A DNA stretch of 15,727 nucleotides from Verrucomicrobiales bacterium (GTDB taxonomy: Bacteria; Verrucomicrobiota; Verrucomicrobiia; Verrucomicrobiales; DEV007). Made by a program: the position numbers and the translations under genes. Shown here in pieces: positions 7,625-14,527 of this stretch. Below the pieces are notes generated by a model. The model saw only the letters and a list, made by a program, of their open reading frames with translations. It was not told the DNA's origin and searched no databases. Each line of letters opens with the position of its first letter. Within the stretch, counting starts at the first letter, position 1. The stretch lies in assembly GCA_013003335.1 (NCBI GenBank), contig JABDJT010000303.1:1-15727 (forward strand), in the 5' to 3' direction.

Positions 7625-7650
7625 GATTTCAGGCAAGGTAAAAGATAAGA

Positions 7651-8901
7651 TCAGAGCAGCCCGTATTTTTCGTCAATCGGGCGCTGGTATTCTCGCAACT
7701 GGCCGGTGACGATCTCGTCGATCGTCACGCTTCTCCCGGCCCGTGCGGATTCAACAACGGCATAGGCGCAGGCAAGATCGAGAAGACCTTCCCGGCCATC
7801 GCACTCTGGTTGAGCTCCATTTCGGATGGCTTCCAGCCAGTCCTGTTGGTTGATCGCGAAATCGTCTTCGAGGCCCAGGGGGAAATGACGTTTTTGTACG
7901 GCTTCAGATGCGTTTTTTTCGTAGGTGGCGTCGAGGCTGAGTGGACCCGACTCCGATTCGAGATGAATTTCGTCGCCCGAGACACGACCGTTTTCGCCGT
8001 AGAAAACAACGCCGTTTCCGGTCACGGTGTTCGTTCCACGGCCGGCCCAGCTTCCGAACAGAACTCCGCTTCCTCCGGCTTCATTTTCGAAATTGGCGTA
8101 AAACGTGTCGTCCGCATCGCAGGAAAACGGCTCCACTTTTTCGCCACCGCGCACCAGGTAACGCACCGGTTCCACGACCTGGGTGGATGCTGAAACGGAC
8201 TGGATCTCGGAGCCTCCGATGTGGCGGATCATATCGAAAAAATGCGGGCATAAATCGAGGCTGATTCCGCCGCCTTCCTCGAGGACATGGCGCCACGGTG
8301 TTTCTGCGACAATTAAGTCGGGTGCCCACCAGGTTCCGACATTCCCCATCAGAGCCATCTGCAGTTTCCCCAGTGGACCTTCCTCCGAAAATGCCCAGGC
8401 CAATTGGCGGATGCCCTTGTCAAAACGCAGGTTTTCGAAAACCCCGAAGGTCACGCCCGCCTGTTCCGCCTGCTCGCACATCCGCCGGGCGCCTTCCATG
8501 GTTACGGCGAGCGGTTTTTGCGAGAGGAGGTGCTTGTTATTCTGAAATGCGATCGCGGCGATCTGGTGATGCAGGGAGTGGATCGTGAAATCGTTTACGG
8601 CATCGATTGGACCGGTTTCGATCATCTCCCGGTAATCCGTGTAAATTTCGACATCGGTACCGGGCTGAAAATCGCTCAAAAATTCGTCGTCGACTGCAAG
8701 CGGATCTCCCGGCATATCGGAAACGGCCTTTCGTTGAGGTGGACCTTCGCCCCGCTTCACATAGGACAGTGCGTCATTCTCTTTTCGCGCGCAGAGGGCG
8801 GTGATTTCAAAATCGGAGACACCTGCTTCACGGAGGAGTCGATAGCCCTTCAGGTGGGCGGCGAGGATGCGGCCGCAGCCGACGATGCCAATTCGAATCA
8901 T
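7651..8901 (-). CDS. Gfo/Idh/MocA family oxidoreductase (2)
   Basis: Probable NAD(P)-dependent oxidoreductase of 416 residues acting on a sugar or sugar derivative. The nucleotide-binding loop is canonical (IGIVGCGRI, residues 4-12). The catalytic-region motif reads QKP (SQKPLAVT, 128-130), with the Lys kept and the usual Glu replaced by Gln. GGGISLDLCPHFFDMI (210-225) holds the Asp and His expected in the substrate site (D216, H220). It is probably the first gene of a two-gene unit with the next oxidoreductase. The ATG at 8901 is only 43 bp downstream of the terminator hairpin. No Shine-Dalgarno sequence is seen. Substrate is unknown; a role in making sugars for the adjacent glycan operon is only a guess. 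Confidence 0.9.
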   Translation of the reverse strand: MIRIGIVGCGRILAAHLKGYRLLREAGVSDFEITALCARKENDALSYVKRGEGPPQRKAVSDMPGDPLAVDDEFLSDFQPGTDVEIYTDYREMIETGPIDAVNDFTIHSLHHQIAAIAFQNNKHLLSQKPLAVTMEGARRMCEQAEQAGVTFGVFENLRFDKGIRQLAWAFSEEGPLGKLQMALMGNVGTWWAPDLIVAETPWRHVLEEGGGISLDLCPHFFDMIRHIGGSEIQSVSASTQVVEPVRYLVRGGEKVEPFSCDADDTFYANFENEAGGSGVLFGSWAGRGTNTVTGNGVVFYGENGRVSGDEIHLESESGPLSLDATYEKNASEAVQKRHFPLGLEDDFAINQQDWLEAIRNGAQPECDGREGLLDLACAYAVVESARAGRSVTIDEIVTGQLREYQRPIDEKYGLL

Positions 8902-8937
8902 GGCCGGAAATTAGGGCAGATCTTTTCACGCGAAAAC

Positions 8938-8975
8938 AAAAAAGGCCCGGGTCAAAAAGTGACCCGGGCCTTTTT
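8938..8975. terminator. Bidirectional intrinsic terminator
   Basis: A perfect 11-bp GC-rich stem (GGCCCGGGTCA at 8944-8954, TGACCCGGGCC at 8960-8970) closes a 5-base loop. It is flanked by an A-run (8938-8943) on the left and a T-run (8971-8975) on the right, so it reads as hairpin plus U-tract on both strands. On the minus strand it ends the glycosyltransferase operon about 90 bp after the GT4 stop and insulates the oxidoreductase pair. Confidence 0.93.
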
Positions 8976-9014
8976 CGTTCAACAATCCCTACTAAGCGGT
9001 GCGGGAGATCCGAT

Positions 9015-9060
9015 TTTCGAGTCAACAGGGCTGGTTCATCGAACAGACCCTGTTGGTTCG
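9015..9060 (-). repeat. Palindromic repeat, copy 4 (downstream of GT4 gene)
   Basis: Copy 4, on the minus strand with the operon it follows; 36 of 43 positions match copy 5, with trailing AAA. The hairpin is nearly intact; one stem pair is a T-G wobble (repeat positions 14/30). It begins 5 bp after the GT4 stop and precedes the intrinsic terminator. The 164-bp gap 8902-9065 holds this repeat and the terminator; I see no convincing promoter in it. Confidence 0.88.
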
Positions 9061-9065
9061 TTTTT

Positions 9066-10283
9066 TCAGGAATTCAAATTTGTGAGGTAATCGACGAGGT
9101 TTTGTTCGAGGCGATCGATTCGGAATCGGGCGAGAAATTCTTTCCGGTTTTTCATTCCGAGGGCTGACCAGGATTCCTCGCGCTCGATCAGATCGGCGAG
9201 AGCGGTTTCAAGTCCGGCTGTGAAATCTCCCGCTTCGTCCGGTTGAGCGAGCTCGCCGCCAAAATTTTCGCCGAGCACCTCGGCATTGGCCCGCCAGTCG
9301 GTTGCGACGATGGGCAGGCCCCACATCATGGCCTCGATCAGGACCATGCCGAACGATTCGAAGGGCGCGACGGTGGAAAAGACGAACAGGTCAGCTTCCG
9401 CGTAGGCCTGCATCAACTCGGAACCTTCCAGAACACCGGTGAGTTCCAGGGAATCAGCGAAACCCAAGCGCCCGGCTTCGTGCCGGATGGATTCTTCGGT
9501 CAGGCCGGCCATGGGTGCGCCGGCCAGTTTCAAACGGGTATTCGGGAAGCGGGTATAAATTGCGGCGAAGGCTCCGAGGAGTTGGGGAGTGCCTTTGTCG
9601 GGGCAAAGCAGGCCTGCATTCAAAATCGTAATTGGATCTCCTGCCTGGCGAGTTTTGAAAGAGCTGCCGGATTCAAACCGGTCTTCCGTTCCATTGGGAA
9701 GAACATGAATGGACCGGATGCCTGCAGCTTCCGGATCGCGTTTGCCGTATTCACTGAGGACGAGGGCGTGACCGCAGAGCCGGTAGATTTTCTTGAGGAG
9801 GAACGAAACCGCCAACGGGAATTTTGGGAGGGCATGTTCCAACCCGGCGGATCGAAAGTGGAGTACGACTTTTTTGGAGCACAGCAGGGCGAACGGCAGG
9901 ATGGCGATATCCCGCAGCGAGGGCGCGAGGTGGGGGCCGCCGACCGGGTAGAGAATGGTATCGATTTTTCCGCCTAAGCGAAGGCGCATGAGGCGGCCGA
10001 GAACGCGCAGCAGTTCGATGGCTTTCCCGAAGCCAATTCTCCGCATCTTGTCCCATTGCGGCGTGAACCGGAACGACCAGTGCTCGACCTCAAAGCTACC
10101 CGATTTGTCGAGCAGGTTCAGGACACGGGCGATGTTCAGATTCTGACCGCAAATGGGCGGGGGAACCTGGCCTGCGACGAGAATTCGCGGCTTTTGCGTA
10201 TCAACTTTTTTAGCAATCGCGGATTCCGGGAGGGAGTGCTCGACGGCTCGCGTTTGCGGAATGGCCGGTGATGAAACGCTCAT
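9066..10283 (-). CDS. GT4-family glycosyltransferase (GT-B fold)
   Basis: Retaining glycosyltransferase of 405 residues acting at the cytoplasmic side in glycan assembly. The N-terminal domain begins KPRILVAGQVPPPICGQN (31-48), a glycine-rich acceptor-domain start. The C-terminal domain begins at about 217 (ITILNAGLLCPDKGT) and continues with LKLAGAP and LTGVLEGSELMQAYAEADLF. The GT4 nucleotide-sugar motif E-x7-E is present as ESFGMVLIE (E309, E317). The ATG at 10283 overlaps the preceding stop (ATGA). An upstream in-frame start would add 33 residues inside the GT26 gene and is less likely. It is the last gene of the operon. Donor and acceptor cannot be deduced. Confidence 0.92.
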   Translation of the reverse strand: MSVSSPAIPQTRAVEHSLPESAIAKKVDTQKPRILVAGQVPPPICGQNLNIARVLNLLDKSGSFEVEHWSFRFTPQWDKMRRIGFGKAIELLRVLGRLMRLRLGGKIDTILYPVGGPHLAPSLRDIAILPFALLCSKKVVLHFRSAGLEHALPKFPLAVSFLLKKIYRLCGHALVLSEYGKRDPEAAGIRSIHVLPNGTEDRFESGSSFKTRQAGDPITILNAGLLCPDKGTPQLLGAFAAIYTRFPNTRLKLAGAPMAGLTEESIRHEAGRLGFADSLELTGVLEGSELMQAYAEADLFVFSTVAPFESFGMVLIEAMMWGLPIVATDWRANAEVLGENFGGELAQPDEAGDFTAGLETALADLIEREESWSALGMKNRKEFLARFRIDRLEQNLVDYLTNLNS

Positions 10284-11047
10284 GATGTGATTTGACGGAG
10301 GGAACCCCAGAGGAATCGGGGAACAATTTTGGAGTAGCGCGGCCAGAGTCTGCGGGGTTCGGTACAAAGCCGGTAAAACCATTCGAGTCCTGCGCGTTGA
10401 AATTTCCCGGGGGCGGAAGGGACGAGGCCGGCGTGAAAATCAAATGCCGCGCCTACTCCCAGCATGACGCGACCTGGCAGTCGGTCAGTCCAGGCGGCCA
10501 TGAATTTTTCCTGCTTGGGTGTGCTGAGCCCGATCCAGATGACGTGCGGGTCGCAGGCTTCGATTTGAGTCAGCAAGTCTGCTTCCTCACTTTCTTTGAG
10601 TGGGCGAAAGGGAGGAGAGTAGGTTCCCACGACCTGAACGCCGGGATATTTTTCCACGAGCCTGTCGCGAAGTTGTTCAGGGACTCCCTCTTTTCCGCCG
10701 TAAAAGAAATGACGAATGTTGCGCTGAGCAGAGCCGGCGAAGACCTGATCCATCAAGTCCGGGCCGTATACGCGATCCATGGATTGGCAACCGTGAAAGT
10801 AGCGGCCCATCCAGACATTCGGCATGCCATCGGGAGTGTTGAACAGCGAGTTTTTCAGAATATCGGCGAATGCCGGGTCATCCCTGGATTCGATAATTCC
10901 GTGTGCCCCGGTTACGCAGATGTATCCGCCGTGCCGGCTTTCGGCAAGGTTCAGGACGGATTCAGTGGCTGCCGGCAGGTTCGTGGCTGCAATGGGGATT
11001 CCCATCACGTCAATGGAGGCGGGGAGTGGGTCAGTGGATGGATTCAT
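10280..11047 (-). CDS. WecG/TagA/CpsF-family glycosyltransferase (GT26)
   Basis: Inverting GT26 enzyme of 255 residues. Characterised members add N-acetylmannosamine or its uronic acid to a lipid-linked GlcNAc; others act in exopolysaccharide synthesis. Family motifs run in order: TGAHG (46-50), NTPDGMPNVW (70-79, with the catalytic-region Asp73), RVYGPDLM (92-99), HFFYGG (113-118), WIGLSTPKQEKFM (171-183), GVGAAFDFHAG (197-207) and GLEWFYRLCTEPRRLWPRY (220-238). The length is normal. The C-terminal basic/aromatic segment, known in TagA to help membrane association, is present. Start and stop both form ATGA overlaps with the neighbours. Confidence 0.94.
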   Translation of the reverse strand: MNPSTDPLPASIDVMGIPIAATNLPAATESVLNLAESRHGGYICVTGAHGIIESRDDPAFADILKNSLFNTPDGMPNVWMGRYFHGCQSMDRVYGPDLMDQVFAGSAQRNIRHFFYGGKEGVPEQLRDRLVEKYPGVQVVGTYSPPFRPLKESEEADLLTQIEACDPHVIWIGLSTPKQEKFMAAWTDRLPGRVMLGVGAAFDFHAGLVPSAPGKFQRAGLEWFYRLCTEPRRLWPRYSKIVPRFLWGSLRQITS

Positions 11048-12894
11048 TTTTCTGTGAAGAATCGCCGGGCCATATAGTCCGGCAGGGTTGTGGACCAGAT
11101 TTTCAGTTCTGAATCGATGGCCTGGCTGGTGAGATCGGATTTGAAATCCGATGGATCGGTAACCGGCAGGAAGTAGAGAATTTCTTTGCCTGAAACGGAA
11201 GGGGCAGCCTTTTTCGAACCGAGTTGAAAAGGTGCGGACGCGGTGATGAGGTGTCGGTGCCCGGCGGCGAGATTTTCGATCGAACAGGGTTGGTTCGTTG
11301 AACAGACCCTGTTGATTCGGAATTCGTCCCCGCCGAAAAACTTTCGGGCCAGTTTCTGTTCGGAATGCAATCCGTCCGGCTGCTCGTTCCCAAAGACGAT
11401 GAGAGGAGAGATCTCTGTTTCAGCGGTGATCAGGGTATAACCGGATTCCCGCAAGTTGGTGATCCAGGAATCGTATTTCGCGGTAGATTGAGGCCGGACA
11501 TGCCCGGGTCGGCGGGTGTTGAGAGAGCGGAGATCGGAAAGCACGGAAGGGGAATTCGCATTTGTCGGCAGTGAGTTTCCGACCGGCAGCAGGGTGGCCT
11601 TTTTTCCCCGCAAGGATGCGGCCAGAAGCAGGTATTCGCGCATCGGAGTTTCCAGGATCCGGATGTGATCAGATTCCGGCCATGCGGTCTCAAAACTGAT
11701 CGCCGACTGCCAGATTTGCTGGTTGTGATCGATTGAGTCGCCTTCGGCAAGATCGATGAGAAATGGCAAGGTGGCCCCCATCGGCCAAAGTCCGTCAGTG
11801 GTTGGGAATCGCGTGGATTTGGAGAGGGTGAGAGACGGTCGGGAAATTTCCGGAAGTCGAACCCCGATGAAAAGCGGAAGCAGGGAGAGAGCCACGATGG
11901 GAATGGCAATACGTCCGGGTATTCGGGGGATCCGATTCCGCGAGGGGAGGCAGGCAAAAATCAGGATCGCTGCAGCGGTTGTCAGGAGGTGCCTGGGCGA
12001 GAAAAGCTGGGTGGAATAAAACAGCATCGGTAGCGATGCACACAGGATCCCCGTGATCCGGAATGAAAGAGGGAGTTCCCGGTTTTTTCCAACGCTGATC
12101 AGCAGGAAGCCGCCGACGACCAGAAGACTGCCCAGTCCGAAAACCAGATAGGCGAGAAAAACCTTCGAGTCGAAAAAATCGCCATAAAAAAAGGTTCCAG
12201 TTCCGCCGGAGATCCACTGGCCGGTAGCGAGGGCGAGAATTGATCCGGTGGCGATGGCCCAAATAAACGGAAACGCGGGCAGTCTTGAGACAGTGGTGGA
12301 GGGCGAGGCACACCAGCAAATCAATGGCATGAGAAGAATGGTGTCAGCGCGGGAGGCCACGGATAGAAACGCCAGAAGGGCCGCGGGAAACAGCGTGGCC
12401 ACGCTCTGTTTCATTGACGCGGTCAGGGCAAGGAGAAAGAGAAATCCGAGACTGACAATCGCGGAACCAGCCAGGGGCGTGCACAGCAAGACGGCAGGGC
12501 AGGCGAGAAACGCGATCCAAACTGCCGGATGCGGGTTTCGTTTTACCCACGCACATCGAATTGCGAAGGCAGTCAATCCGATCAGGAATATCAGCGCACA
12601 GATGAGATTGCCGCTTTTCACGAGGTCCCGGCTCTGGAACTGATCGACGGGAGGAGGGGGATTTGGAAGGAATGTTGAGATGATCCAGTAGGAGTAGAAC
12701 TGGGTATCATAGCTGTAGAATCCGGTGTGGGCGGAGGAAGCACCCCGCGACAGTTCCCGGGCACCGCGGAGTAGCGCAGCCTGATCGGTCTCCCGCATGA
12801 CCGGGCCTACCGCGAGGAGGGTAATCGTGCAGAATAGTGCGAGGCAGAGAATGATGATCCATCTGCCTGCTGAACTGGATTGCAGCGGTTTCAA
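11044..12894 (-). CDS. Polytopic membrane protein, GT-C-like, with soluble C-terminal domain
   Basis: 616-residue membrane protein with about 11 hydrophobic segments in the first ~340 residues (the first at 11-33) and a soluble C-terminal region of ~270. The first large loop (RETDQAALLRGARELSRG, then YDTQFYSYWI) resembles the acidic first extracytoplasmic loop of GT-C transferases that use polyprenyl-phosphate sugars; that is inference. The start is TTG at 12894, overlapping the EpsI stop (TTGA); the next Met, residue 33, would cut off the first helix. Residues 526-539 (RINRVCSTNQPCSI) are encoded by palindromic repeat copy 5 and add a Cys-x5-Cys pair. Position next to exosortase/EpsI points to glycan assembly or protein glycosylation; the exact family is uncertain. 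Confidence 0.75.
   Translation of the reverse strand: MKPLQSSSAGRWIIILCLALFCTITLLAVGPVMRETDQAALLRGARELSRGASSAHTGFYSYDTQFYSYWIISTFLPNPPPPVDQFQSRDLVKSGNLICALIFLIGLTAFAIRCAWVKRNPHPAVWIAFLACPAVLLCTPLAGSAIVSLGFLFLLALTASMKQSVATLFPAALLAFLSVASRADTILLMPLICWCASPSTTVSRLPAFPFIWAIATGSILALATGQWISGGTGTFFYGDFFDSKVFLAYLVFGLGSLLVVGGFLLISVGKNRELPLSFRITGILCASLPMLFYSTQLFSPRHLLTTAAAILIFACLPSRNRIPRIPGRIAIPIVALSLLPLFIGVRLPEISRPSLTLSKSTRFPTTDGLWPMGATLPFLIDLAEGDSIDHNQQIWQSAISFETAWPESDHIRILETPMREYLLLAASLRGKKATLLPVGNSLPTNANSPSVLSDLRSLNTRRPGHVRPQSTAKYDSWITNLRESGYTLITAETEISPLIVFGNEQPDGLHSEQKLARKFFGGDEFRINRVCSTNQPCSIENLAAGHRHLITASAPFQLGSKKAAPSVSGKEILYFLPVTDPSDFKSDLTSQAIDSELKIWSTTLPDYMARRFFTEK
11274..11319 (-). repeat. Palindromic repeat, copy 5 (inside a coding sequence)
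   Basis: Copy 5, used as reference for the family. Outer arms are AACAGGGT and ACCCTGTT, inner arms GTTC and GAAC, separated by a symmetric 2x2 internal loop and closed by a 3-base loop. The ends CGA and TCG also pair, and AAA follows. It lies wholly inside the 616-residue membrane-protein gene and is translated without a stop. All three sense frames are open; two of the three antisense frames are not. Confidence 0.92.
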
Positions 12895-13562
12895 AAGATT
12901 GTGGCGGGCTGGTAGACGGACTGGAACTGGGGAACTGCCTCAGGAATCCAAGCATCGATGGCATCTTTTCCGGTGGAAAGAACACTGACGTAGGCCCATC
13001 GGGGATTGGTTCCGTCGATCAAATTCTCGGTCGCGGTGCTCAGGATTCGCTGAAAGTTCGTCGGGGTTGTGGAATCGGTACCGACAAACCAGTAAACGTA
13101 GTATGCGGTGATGGGGGCTGCGTCTTCGCTGACTGATCGATTCAATTCCAGGCTGGTCACATTCAGTGATTCACCGTTTTCCAGAAGAATCTGCCGACGA
13201 ATCGAGTTTTGGATATTCCAACCCTGTCCGACCAGGCAAACTTCAGGGCGGTGGATGCTGGTGCGGTCTTTTCCACTGAGAACGATTGTTGCCTGAACCG
13301 GAAGATAAACTTTACCATGCGGTTCCCGCGGCTTGTAATTCATTTTCACGATTTCAGTGTCGGGCGGTAGAATCTTTTTTTCCGCGGGACTGGCATCAAT
13401 CGGTTTGCCGGTCCACTTCTCCAGGAGGCGGGGCAATCGCATCTCTAATCCGGGTTCATTGCCGGCTGTCGTGCCTTTGCCGCTGACCGTAAAGGCAACT
13501 ACGCAGGCTGTAAGAAGGACGAGAACCATCCCTTTTTTGATTGGAACAGAAAGGGATTTCAT
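12891..13562 (-). CDS. epsI: EpsI-family exosortase-associated protein
   Basis: 223-residue protein with an N-terminal signal anchor (about 11-27) and an extracytoplasmic domain. It carries the EpsI/DUF3485 signature IHRPEVCLVGQGW (103-115), with H104 and C109 in the conserved H-x-PE-x-C arrangement. EpsI is found fused to, or next to, exosortases in exopolysaccharide loci; its biochemical role is not settled. The length is normal for the stand-alone form. The ATG overlaps the exosortase stop by ATGA, and its own TGA overlaps the TTG of the next gene, so it is translationally embedded between the two. Confidence 0.92.
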   Translation of the reverse strand: MKSLSVPIKKGMVLVLLTACVVAFTVSGKGTTAGNEPGLEMRLPRLLEKWTGKPIDASPAEKKILPPDTEIVKMNYKPREPHGKVYLPVQATIVLSGKDRTSIHRPEVCLVGQGWNIQNSIRRQILLENGESLNVTSLELNRSVSEDAAPITAYYVYWFVGTDSTTPTNFQRILSTATENLIDGTNPRWAYVSVLSTGKDAIDAWIPEAVPQFQSVYQPATIF

Positions 13563-14527
13563 CCGTGTGCCGATTTGGTTTTTCTTGCAGGAACTTCTAC
13601 CGAATCCGGGTTTTTCCGGAAATATCCGGTGGCGATGTGCAGACCTTTACCGAGCAGGAACATGCCGGCGGAGGCCGTGAGAAAGACCATAATTCCCGCA
13701 AAAAAGTGGAACGGGGACGTTCCTCCGTCTTCGCCCACGGCAACGTCACTTCCCAGCCAAATCGATCCTCCGAGGAGGATCAGGATCCGCATCACGTTTC
13801 CGGCAATCGCGAACGGAATTGCCGAGAGGCAAAGCACGATCCAGTGCCAGGTGCGGTTCATGGCAATGTACCCGTACAATGCTCCGATCATCAGCAAGGC
13901 AAACAGGGAACGGATGCCGCTGCAGGGGTTTGCCACTTCGAGGGCGAATGAATTTCCGTCGTCGGGGGAAACAATCGCGGTCCCCTGTTTGAGATGCTCC
14001 ACGCCAATGCCGTTGAGGAGACCGGATGAAAGTTCGGTCATCAACATTCGAAGCGGAAATCCGATTCGATTTTCCAGGAAATACAAAGGCCAGAGAAACG
14101 CGAGGAAAAAGATCGGGAAAAAGAGCCTCTTAAACCATGGCACTCCGCCGATCCAAAGAACAACACCGATGGCAAGGAGATGGCAGGAAGCGTAGCCGAG
14201 GTAGTAAATGTTGGAGCGATAACCGGCGAAAAAGAGGAACAGGGAGAACAGGATGACGCCGAGGCCCAACCGATTTCCATCCAGTGGAAGGCTGGAGAGA
14301 TCTTTTCGCATCCGCCAGATCACGGCAGTGAGAATAAAGGGGACGAGAGCACCGTGCTGCCACTCGGGAAACCGCCAAAAATACCACAACCAATAGGCAA
14401 TTGGTTTCCGTTCGTGGCCGTATCCGGTGGCATACGGACAAACCGCAAACAATGCCAGAAAGGCAATCCCTACCAGCATGGGGACGACCCACCCGGGAGT
14501 TTTCGCTGTGGTTTGATCAGTGGTCAT
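13559..14527 (-). CDS. xrt: Exosortase (integral-membrane sorting transpeptidase)
   Basis: 322-residue polytopic membrane enzyme with about eight hydrophobic segments. Exosortases recognise PEP-CTERM-type C-terminal signals and process proteins for surface display or export. The three conserved catalytic-type residues are visible: Cys202 in NPCSGIRSL, Arg247 in AGNVMRIL and His274 in SPFHFFAG. I chose the ATG at 14527 because it overlaps the preceding GT9 stop (ATGA) and begins directly before the first hydrophobic region. Longer in-frame extensions would read into the GT9 gene. The EpsI partner is a separate downstream gene. Subtype cannot be assigned by eye, and no substrate with a PEP-CTERM tail is seen in the window. 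Confidence 0.95.
   Translation of the reverse strand: MTTDQTTAKTPGWVVPMLVGIAFLALFAVCPYATGYGHERKPIAYWLWYFWRFPEWQHGALVPFILTAVIWRMRKDLSSLPLDGNRLGLGVILFSLFLFFAGYRSNIYYLGYASCHLLAIGVVLWIGGVPWFKRLFFPIFFLAFLWPLYFLENRIGFPLRMLMTELSSGLLNGIGVEHLKQGTAIVSPDDGNSFALEVANPCSGIRSLFALLMIGALYGYIAMNRTWHWIVLCLSAIPFAIAGNVMRILILLGGSIWLGSDVAVGEDGGTSPFHFFAGIMVFLTASAGMFLLGKGLHIATGYFRKNPDSVEVPARKTKSAHG

Noticed and set aside
7810..9090. Several + strand reading frames of 80-230 residues over the oxidoreductase region
   Set aside because: They overlap clear minus-strand Gfo/Idh/MocA genes, and the longest also crosses the terminator; they have no protein-like motifs.
9243..9977. 244-residue + strand reading frame opposite the GT4 gene
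   Set aside because: It is a shadow of a conserved glycosyltransferase with the E-x7-E motif; composition is not protein-like and no ribosome-binding site is seen.
1971..11319. The five palindromic repeats as a CRISPR array
   Set aside because: Copies are spaced by 1.4 to 3.2 kb with normal genes between them and differ from each other at many positions; there are no spacers and no cas genes.
1971..11319. The repeats as integron attC sites or transcription-factor operators
   Set aside because: No GTTRRRY/RYYYAAC core arrangement or integrase is seen, and positions inside a coding sequence and between convergent stops do not fit operators.
13196..13235. Possible sixth repeat copy in epsI (AACCCTGTCC region)
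   Set aside because: Only a few bases match, with no paired arm; the sequence encodes the conserved VGQGWNI motif of EpsI.
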